Positions 13,904 through 18,904 of a DNA stretch of 18,904 nucleotides are shown here, piece after piece. The stretch's first letter is position 1; the number at the start of each line of letters is the position of its first letter. Source of the DNA: DATAWZ01 sp036266975. Its GTDB lineage: Bacteria > Actinomycetota > Thermoleophilia > Solirubrobacterales > Solirubrobacteraceae. Position numbers and translations under genes: made by a program. Location of the stretch: positions 1 to 18,904 of the forward strand of contig DATAWZ010000103.1 of NCBI GenBank assembly GCA_036266975.1, given 5' to 3'. The notes beneath the pieces are model-generated. The model was not told the DNA's origin. It saw only the letters and a list, made by a program, of their open reading frames with translations, and did no database searches.

Positions 13904-15169
13904 TCAGGCGTCGGCCGGGAGTCGCAGCGTGAAGCGCGCGCCGCCGTTCGGGGAGGGATCGCACGTGATCGTGCCGCCGTGTGACTCGATCGTCCGGCGG
14001 ACGATCGCGAGGCCCAGGCCCGTGCCGCGTCGCCGGCTGCGAGGGAGGCGGACGAACGGTTCGAAGACCCGTTCGCGCTGGTCAGGCGGGACCCCGGGCC
14101 CGTTGTCGGTAACCGACATGGCCGGGCCGTTCGCCGTGTGGGTGACCTCGACCACGACCGTGTCCGCGACCGCGAACGCGTTGTCGAGCAGGTTGCGCAC
14201 GGCGCGCAGCAGCGCCTCGCGGTCCCCGGTGGCTGGGACCGGACCGGCCGCGATGAGCTCCACGCGCGCGTCCGGGTCATTTCTGCGTGTGGCGGCCACC
14301 GCTGCCGACGCGAGGTCGGCGAGGTCGACGGGCTCGCGGTGCGGCCGCTCGCGGGCGTCGAGGCGAGCGAGGTTCAGGAGGTCGTCGATCAGGTGCCCGA
14401 GGCGACCGCTGTCACGTGCCAGTTGGGCTTCGATCGCGTCGCGCTGCGGGCGCTCGGGTTGGTCTCGCAGGAGCCGCTCGGCGGTCGCGTGCAGCGCGGC
14501 GGCCGGCGTGCGCAGCTCGTGCGAGGCGTCGGCGAGGAACGTCCGCATCGCCGCCTCCGAGGCGCGCGCCACGGCGACGGCGCGATCGAGCCGCACGAGC
14601 GCCCACGCGAGCGCCGACAGCAGCGCGAGCGCGATCGCACCGCCAATCGCCTCGGTGACCTCGAGGCTGTGCACCTGCCGGTCGATTCCGGCACGACTGG
14701 CGCTCAATGCCACGGGCGCGGGCCGCCCGTCGAGGGGGATCACCTCGTGCACGGTCACCAGCGCGCCGCGGGGCGCGACCGGAAGGGTGCGGCGCTGGGG
14801 AGAGGCCTTGGTAATGGCGCTGGGCCGAGCGTAGCCCGGGCCCTTTGCCGGCGCGCTGCCCCGGCTCTGTGGCGGGGCGTTGCCCGCAGCATCGGCGGGG
14901 CTCTTGGCGGGGGCATCGGTGCCCGTCTGGCCGATCGCCACGGAGATGCCCTCCAGGGCGAGCGAGAGGACCAGCGACTTGAACGCCCCAGGCGTGCGGG
15001 CAGCCGCGTTCAGCGCGCTCGCCCCCGACGTCAGATCCGTGTGAAGACGTTGCTCGAGCCCGTCGCGGTAGCGCACCGCGATCAGCACGCCGAACGTCAC
15101 AAGCGCGGCGACGATCCCCAGCATCGCGACGGCGATCAGTCGGATGCGCGCTGGTCGCCGGCCCGTCAC
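13904..15169 (-). CDS. Sensor histidine kinase (two-component system)
   Basis: A 421-residue membrane kinase. TM1 is about residues 11-32 and TM2 about 172-192. The extracytoplasmic sensor between them (33-171) contains an Ala/Pro/Lys-rich linker. A short juxtamembrane stretch leads into the HisKA domain, with phospho-acceptor H217 in ASHELRTP. The HATPase domain has an N-box NLLDNA (326-331), DNGPGV (355-360) and GTGLGL (382-387). All catalytic boxes are intact. GTG 15169 overlaps the regulator's TGA (GTGA), so the pair is translationally coupled, regulator first. The signal sensed is unknown. The divergent gene for an exported His-rich protein (15974) is the obvious candidate target, and its product could also modulate the sensor (inference). 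Confidence 0.93.
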   Translation of the reverse strand: MTGRRPARIRLIAVAMLGIVAALVTFGVLIAVRYRDGLEQRLHTDLTSGASALNAAARTPGAFKSLVLSLALEGISVAIGQTGTDAPAKSPADAAGNAPPQSRGSAPAKGPGYARPSAITKASPQRRTLPVAPRGALVTVHEVIPLDGRPAPVALSASRAGIDRQVHSLEVTEAIGGAIALALLSALAWALVRLDRAVAVARASEAAMRTFLADASHELRTPAAALHATAERLLRDQPERPQRDAIEAQLARDSGRLGHLIDDLLNLARLDARERPHREPVDLADLASAAVAATRRNDPDARVELIAAGPVPATGDREALLRAVRNLLDNAFAVADTVVVEVTHTANGPAMSVTDNGPGVPPDQRERVFEPFVRLPRSRRRGTGLGLAIVRRTIESHGGTITCDPSPNGGARFTLRLPADA

Positions 15170-15834
15170 GCCGAGAAGCGGTAGCCGATGCCGCGGACCG
15201 TGTGGATCAGGCGAGGCGCGTCCGCCTCCAGCTTGCGCCGGAGCGCGCTGATGTGAACCTCCACGAGATTGTGGTCGTACGCGTCATAGCCCCACACCTG
15301 GGTCAGCAGCTGATCCTTGGACAGGGCCTGACCGCGATGGCGCATGAGATATGCGAGCAGTCGAAGCTCGGTCGAGGTCAGGGCTATCTCCCGGCCGGCG
15401 CGCGCGGCGAAGCCGTGCTCCTCGTCGACGAGGAGCCGCTCGACCTCGAGCACCTGCGGAATCGCGCCTCGCCGCCGTAGGACGGCGCGCACGCGCGCCA
15501 TCAGCTCCTCCAGCGCAAAGGGCTTGACCAGGTAGTCATCAGCACCCAATTCCAGTCCGGCGACGCGGTCGGCCACGGCGTCGCGGGCGGTCAGGAAGAT
15601 GATCGGCAACTCGTGCTGCGCCCGCAGCGACCTCGCCAGCTCAAAGCCGCTGCCGCGCGGCAGCATCACGTCGAGGATCACGAGATCCGGCGCTGCCGCG
15701 AGCACGTCGCGGGGATGGGGGAGATCCGCGAAGGCGGCGACCTTGAAGCGCTCCGCCCGCAGCGCGTCGAGCACCGCCTCGCGCACCGACTGCTCATCCT
15801 CGATCACTGCCACCCGGCCAATCGGCTCGCACAT
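15166..15834 (-). CDS. OmpR/PhoB-family response regulator
   Basis: A 222-residue regulator. The receiver domain occupies residues 7-118, with the acidic pocket E12-D13, phospho-acceptor D55 (LDVMLP), T82 and K104. The winged-helix DNA-binding domain spans about 128-221: LTSTELRLLAYL is the first helix region, VEVHISALRRKL the recognition helix and TVRGIGYRF the wing. ATG 15834 is used; the ribosome site before it is weak. It overlaps the kinase gene by 4 nt. Direct repeats upstream (15861-15878) have the 11-bp spacing favoured by dimers of this family, suggesting autoregulation and control of the divergent gene. Confidence 0.94.
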   Translation of the reverse strand: MCEPIGRVAVIEDEQSVREAVLDALRAERFKVAAFADLPHPRDVLAAAPDLVILDVMLPRGSGFELARSLRAQHELPIIFLTARDAVADRVAGLELGADDYLVKPFALEELMARVRAVLRRRGAIPQVLEVERLLVDEEHGFAARAGREIALTSTELRLLAYLMRHRGQALSKDQLLTQVWGYDAYDHNLVEVHISALRRKLEADAPRLIHTVRGIGYRFSA

Positions 15835-15973
15835 CGCCTGGCGATTTTCCCCGACGCCCCCTGAAGATCAGCTGAAGAAGCGCCGCGCTTCAACTCGATC
15901 TCAGCTTCCGGCAGGACGCTGACCTGGTCCGAAACGGCGCCGCCGTGGCGGCCAGATCGAGAGGAGAGCCAAA
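15835..15973. promoter_or_regulatory. Divergent promoter region with candidate response-regulator sites
   Basis: A direct repeat CTGAAGA at 15861-15867 and 15872-15878 (11-bp period, one helical turn) fits binding of an OmpR-type dimer. Just beside it, GAAGCG-CCG-CGCTTC (15877-15891) is an inverted repeat. GCTTC recurs further right. The region separates the two-component operon (-) from the exported-protein gene (+), so bound regulator could control both. Confidence 0.45.
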
Positions 15974-16729
15974 GTGAACGACCACAGCCCCAGGTACGTC
16001 CGTATCCGCCAGACCGCGATCGGTGCGCTCGCCGCACTCGCCGCGGTGGGCGCAATCGCCGGTGCCGCCGCGCTGGCATCCCAGCCGCACGCCCGGCCGC
16101 ACCGCCACCACGCGGCCGGGCACGGCTCGAAGGCCCAGTCGCCCTCAGACGAGGTGCAGGGCAAGAGCCAGCCGTCACAGCCCGGGACGGTCAAGGCCCA
16201 AGGGCGACAGCCGGCCCCGAACCCGCAGCCGTTCCTCGACGCGGTCACGCAGCTCGTCGATAACGGCACGATCACCGCGGCCCAGGGGCAGATCGTCGAC
16301 AACCAGATCCAGACCGGCAGGGTCGGCACCGATGCGCTCGTTGCCGCCGGGCTTACCCAGAGCCAGGCCGACGCGGTCCAGCAGTCGCTCGGAAGCGTGA
16401 AGCAATCGATGGCGCCGTCGTCACCGCCGACGGGTGTCGCCAAGCCAACCGACGGCAACCCGCAGGCGCCGCCCAGCCGGCAGCCGTTCCTCGCGGCCAT
16501 CACCCAGCTCGTCGCCAACGGCACGATCGCCCCGGCCCAGGGGCACGCGGTTGACAGCGCGATCCAGGACGGCACGTTCGATCCCGATTCGCTCGCGTCG
16601 AGCGGCTTCAGCGAGAGCCAGATCCAGGCGATTGAGGACGCCCTCGCGAGCGCGAAGCGTTCCCTGGCGAACGCGGCTCCCGCCGGGACGGGGCCGACCG
16701 GGACGACGCGGCCCAGCGCGTCCAAGTAG
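15974..16729 (+). CDS. Exported His-rich protein with an internal duplication
   Basis: A 251-residue protein of unrecognised function. GTG 15974 follows GAGGAGAG closely. Residues 11-36 form an uncleaved anchor or signal peptide, rich in Ala with no charged residues after the initial Arg pair. A His-rich stretch follows (PHARPHRHHAAGHGS, 38-52), then a Gln/Pro/Lys linker. Two homologous units come next, residues 85-146 and 170-231. Each begins QPFL.A.TQLV.NGTI..AQG and ends with a helix SVKQSM or SAKRSL. The duplication is also visible in the DNA. The tail is Pro/Thr/Ser-rich. The His cluster suggests metal binding. Placed divergently from a two-component system, it is a likely member of that regulon, for envelope or metal stress (inference). 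Confidence 0.75.
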   Translation: MNDHSPRYVRIRQTAIGALAALAAVGAIAGAAALASQPHARPHRHHAAGHGSKAQSPSDEVQGKSQPSQPGTVKAQGRQPAPNPQPFLDAVTQLVDNGTITAAQGQIVDNQIQTGRVGTDALVAAGLTQSQADAVQQSLGSVKQSMAPSSPPTGVAKPTDGNPQAPPSRQPFLAAITQLVANGTIAPAQGHAVDSAIQDGTFDPDSLASSGFSESQIQAIEDALASAKRSLANAAPAGTGPTGTTRPSASK

Positions 16730-16754
16730 CAGCAACTCACGACGTTGGGACATC

Positions 16755-16794
16755 GGGGGCGACCGGCGGATGCCCGACAGCGGCCGGTCGCCCC
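16755..16794 (+). terminator. Strong hairpin downstream of the exported-protein gene
   Basis: A 12-bp perfect stem, GGGGCGACCGGC (16756-16767) with its complement at 16783-16794, and a 15-nt loop. It starts 26 nt after the stop. There is no T-tract, as is common for actinobacterial terminators. Confidence 0.6.
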
Positions 16795-17289
16795 GCCCGG
16801 GGCTCATGGGTTGCAGGGCGTGCGACCGCGTTGCCCGTCCAACGACCGGCGCTCACCCAGCAGGCGGCCCGCGGCGCGCAGGTCGATGGTGAGCCGCGCC
16901 GACACCCCAGCCCACCCGCGACCCCCGTGCCGCACCGATCGGCCACCCGGAGCAAGCCACGCACCCCCAGCCCCGTTACGGGCGGCCGAGGCCGAGCGAT
17001 TGGCCCACCAGGATCAGACCGCAAGCCGAAGCGTCAGGTGCCGCCCCGCGCGAGGCGCCGGCGGCGTCGTGCGCAGCGGTGGCCTTGTGAGGTTTCTTGC
17101 GCGGTCACCGGGCGCGTCGCCCACCCACGCGTGACCGCGGCCGGTGCGAGACGTCGGGCCCGCCGGTGCGTTGATGGGATGTCGACCTATCCTCGGTGGT
17201 CGAGCTTGCCGCCGTCCGATCGCGCGGTGCGAGGGTTCTCGGATCGGCGTGCGAGGACGTGCAGGAGATCCCGGAGAGGAGCCAGAGCG
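16795..17289. other. Long intergenic/leader region before the aminotransferase
   Basis: About 500 bp without a convincing gene, although a + strand frame is open through it into the aminotransferase. That part reads as Arg/Pro-rich noise. An inverted repeat, CGCGGTCAC/GTGACCGCG (17100-17108 and 17131-17139), encloses a smaller GGGCG/CGCCC stem. It may be a regulatory hairpin or operator of the aminotransferase. Confidence 0.4.
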
Positions 17290-18594
17290 ATGGATACGAC
17301 CGAGCCGCTGGCCGACGCGGTGCAGGCCGACCGTGCACGCTACGTGTCGAGCAGCGTCACGGCGGCGGGGATCGTCGTCACCGGGGCCGAGGGCGCGCGG
17401 CTGCAGGGCGCCGATGGGGTCTCCTATATCGATTTCGCTGGTGGGATCGGGTGCCAGAACATCGGCCACGGCGCGCCGCAGGTCCTCGCGGCGATCCACC
17501 GTCAGGTCGACCGCTTCTTGCATCAGTGCTTCATGGTGGCGGCCTACGAGCCGTATGTCGACGTGTGCCGCCGGCTCGCGCAGTGCTCGCCGTGCGCGGG
17601 CGCGGATCAGAAGAGCGTTCTGTTCAACTCGGGTGCGGAGGCGGTTGAGAATGCGGTCAAGGTCGCGCGATTCGCGACCGGCCGGCCGGCCGTCGTCTCG
17701 TTCCGGGGTGGCTTTCACGGTCGCACGCTGCTGGCGCTCTCGCTGACGAGCAAGGTCGATCCCTACAAGCGTGGCTTCGGGCCGTTCGTCGAGAACGTGT
17801 ACTGCGCCGCGGCTCCGTACGAGTACCGGGGCGTCAGCTCGGAGGTGGCGATGGACGCGCTCGAGGCGCTCCTGCGCAGCGAGGTCGAGCCGGCGAGCGT
17901 CGCCGCGATCGTGCTCGAACCGGTCCAGGGAGAGGGCGGCTTCATCCCGATGCCGCCTGACTTCCCGGCGCGGCTGTTGGAGCTCTGCCGCGCGCACGGG
18001 ATCCTCTACGTCGACGATGAGATCCAGGCCGGTATCGGTCGCACCGGTCCGGTCTGGGCGATCGAGCACTACGGCGTAGAGCCCGACCTGCTGGTCTGCG
18101 GCAAGTCGCTGGGCGGCGGGCTGCCGTTGTCCGCGCTGACCGGTCGCGCCGAGCTGATGGACGCCGCTCCGCCCGGGGCGCTGGGCGGCACGTTCGGCGG
18201 CAACCCGGTCGCGTGTGCGGCGGCGGCGGTCGTGCTGGAGACGGTCAGCGGCGCCGAGTTCCGCCGGCAGGCCGACGCGCTCGGTGACCATCTGCGGGCG
18301 CGACTGAACGCGATCGCCGCGCGCGTTGGTTGCGTCGGCGACGTCCGCGGGCTCGGACCGATGCTCGCACTGGAGCTCGTCCGCGATCGGGCGAGCCGCG
18401 AGGCCGCGCCTGAGCTCGCGCGCGAGACCGTCGCCCGCGCCCGAGCGAGCGGACTGGTCCTGCTGACCTGCGGTGAGCAGGGCAACGTCATCCGCCTGCT
18501 CCCACCGATCACGATCGGCCAGGACGACCTCGCCGAAGGCCTCGATTTGCTCGAACGAGCGCTCACCGATGCCGCGCGAGCGGCCGATCGCTGA
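17290..18594 (+). CDS. Class III PLP aminotransferase, GabT-like (4-aminobutyrate transaminase)
   Basis: A 434-residue fold-type I, class III aminotransferase. ATG 17290 follows GGAGAGGA (17273-17280). Its motifs are FNSGAEAVENAVKVAR (112-127), which binds the cofactor phosphate, GGFHGRT (140-146), EPVQGEGGF (210-218), VDDEIQAGIGRTG (241-253) with the PLP-ring aspartate D243, and the Schiff-base lysine K272 in CGKSLGGGLPLSA. These match GABA transaminase best; related omega-amino acid or acetylornithine aminotransferases are possible. It would transfer an amino group to 2-oxoglutarate. No gabD-like dehydrogenase or GABA permease is present in the window, so the pathway cannot be confirmed locally. 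Confidence 0.92.
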   Translation: MDTTEPLADAVQADRARYVSSSVTAAGIVVTGAEGARLQGADGVSYIDFAGGIGCQNIGHGAPQVLAAIHRQVDRFLHQCFMVAAYEPYVDVCRRLAQCSPCAGADQKSVLFNSGAEAVENAVKVARFATGRPAVVSFRGGFHGRTLLALSLTSKVDPYKRGFGPFVENVYCAAAPYEYRGVSSEVAMDALEALLRSEVEPASVAAIVLEPVQGEGGFIPMPPDFPARLLELCRAHGILYVDDEIQAGIGRTGPVWAIEHYGVEPDLLVCGKSLGGGLPLSALTGRAELMDAAPPGALGGTFGGNPVACAAAAVVLETVSGAEFRRQADALGDHLRARLNAIAARVGCVGDVRGLGPMLALELVRDRASREAAPELARETVARARASGLVLLTCGEQGNVIRLLPPITIGQDDLAEGLDLLERALTDAARAADR

Positions 18595-18759
18595 CGGGGC
18601 GGCGACTGCTTGGCGCGCGAGCAGGAGCAGTGCGCCGGGGGCGCGGTCGAGAGCACGCGAAACGGTCACAACTGTCCACGGTGCAGCGGGCCTGGACGAA
18701 GCCATCGCTCGGGGCGCGTGATCGGTTGCTTGCGCACCGCTGGCCGGTCCGCACCTGGC

Positions 18760-18904
18760 TAGTGGCACCTCCTGCAAATCCGCTCCCGCTTCGCGGCTGC
18801 AAATCTTCGCCTGGCGGCGTCCTCGGGAGCCGAAATAGCGCTGCTATTCCGGCTCCCTGCGTCCTGGCCATGCTCGATTTTCGCTCGCGAATCGACGACC
18901 GGAT
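18760..18904 (-). mobile_element. MITE-like palindromic element, copy 3 (inverted, cut by the window edge)
   Basis: Reverse complement of copy 2 (4539-4701), with two differences by eye over the 145 bases present. It begins at the TA in CTAGTGGCACC and runs off the window, missing about 18 bp of its far end. The AGGAGG-bearing end faces left, towards 18760, on the minus strand, where no good gene start follows. The element follows the aminotransferase stop by about 165 bp. That interval shows no supported feature. Confidence 0.85.

Noticed and set aside
13585..13932. + strand frame faintly like the N-terminus of XdhC/CoxI proteins
   Set aside because: Only about 20 residues are suggestive; the rest is low-complexity and the frame opposes the kinase gene's 3' end.
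16795..17289. In-frame upstream extension of the aminotransferase to 16831
   Set aside because: The extra 153 residues are Arg/Pro-rich without a domain. ATG 17290 has a good ribosome site and gives the family length.
18563..18871. Minus-strand frame running from element copy 3 into the aminotransferase 3' end
   Set aside because: It begins with the same repeat-derived peptide, has no domain pattern and overlaps the end of a well-supported gene.
1..18904. tRNA, rRNA or CRISPR arrays
   Set aside because: No tRNA-like arms with a GGTTCGA-type loop, no rRNA-like sequence and no regularly spaced repeats were seen by eye.

Overview
The window is GC-rich throughout, uses GTG starts freely and has dense, mostly co-oriented genes. 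A mycofactocin-type SDR, an F420/luciferase-type oxidoreductase, a [3Fe-4S]-type ferredoxin with its P450 and an Ltp/DUF35 pair point to an actinobacterium. A soil Thermoleophilia/Solirubrobacterales-like host is my best guess, made from gene style and not from any marker gene.

Region 1 (40-7053, + strand) is a catabolic cluster: a thiolase-fold lipid-transfer/aldolase-like protein, a double-DUF35 partner, a TetR repressor, a promoter with an operator-like palindrome, a ferredoxin, a cytochrome P450, a mycofactocin-coupled SDR, a luciferase-like monooxygenase and a small NTF2-fold protein. The logic is P450 hydroxylation of a cyclic (terpenoid- or steroid-like) substrate, alcohol oxidation by the SDR, further oxygenation by the flavin/F420 enzyme, and retro-aldol side-chain cleavage by Ltp/DUF35. 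TetR probably controls the ferredoxin promoter.

The cluster is interrupted twice by small palindromic MITE-like elements (2175-2340 and 4539-4701). A third copy, inverted, runs off the right edge (18760-18904). The two cluster copies sit exactly between a stop codon (TAG, whose TA is the element edge) and the next GTG start. Their terminal repeats contain GAGG placed 8 nt before that GTG, so the element end appears to supply the ribosome binding site. This is the most interesting signal in the window.

Region 2 (7058-10922) holds a frameshifted lipoprotein-like gene (-), an EstC-like alpha/beta hydrolase (+) with a very clear and apparently leaderless promoter, a frameshifted secreted-protein gene (-), and an exported phosphoesterase (+). 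Region 3 (10923-13903) is sparse: an HXXEE-family membrane protein (-), a patatin-like protein (+) and long stretches with no convincing gene. Region 4 (13904-16794) is an OmpR-type two-component system (-) divergent from an exported, His-rich protein with an internal duplication (+). Region 5 (16795-18904) has a long leader, a GABA-transaminase-like class III aminotransferase, and the third repeat copy.
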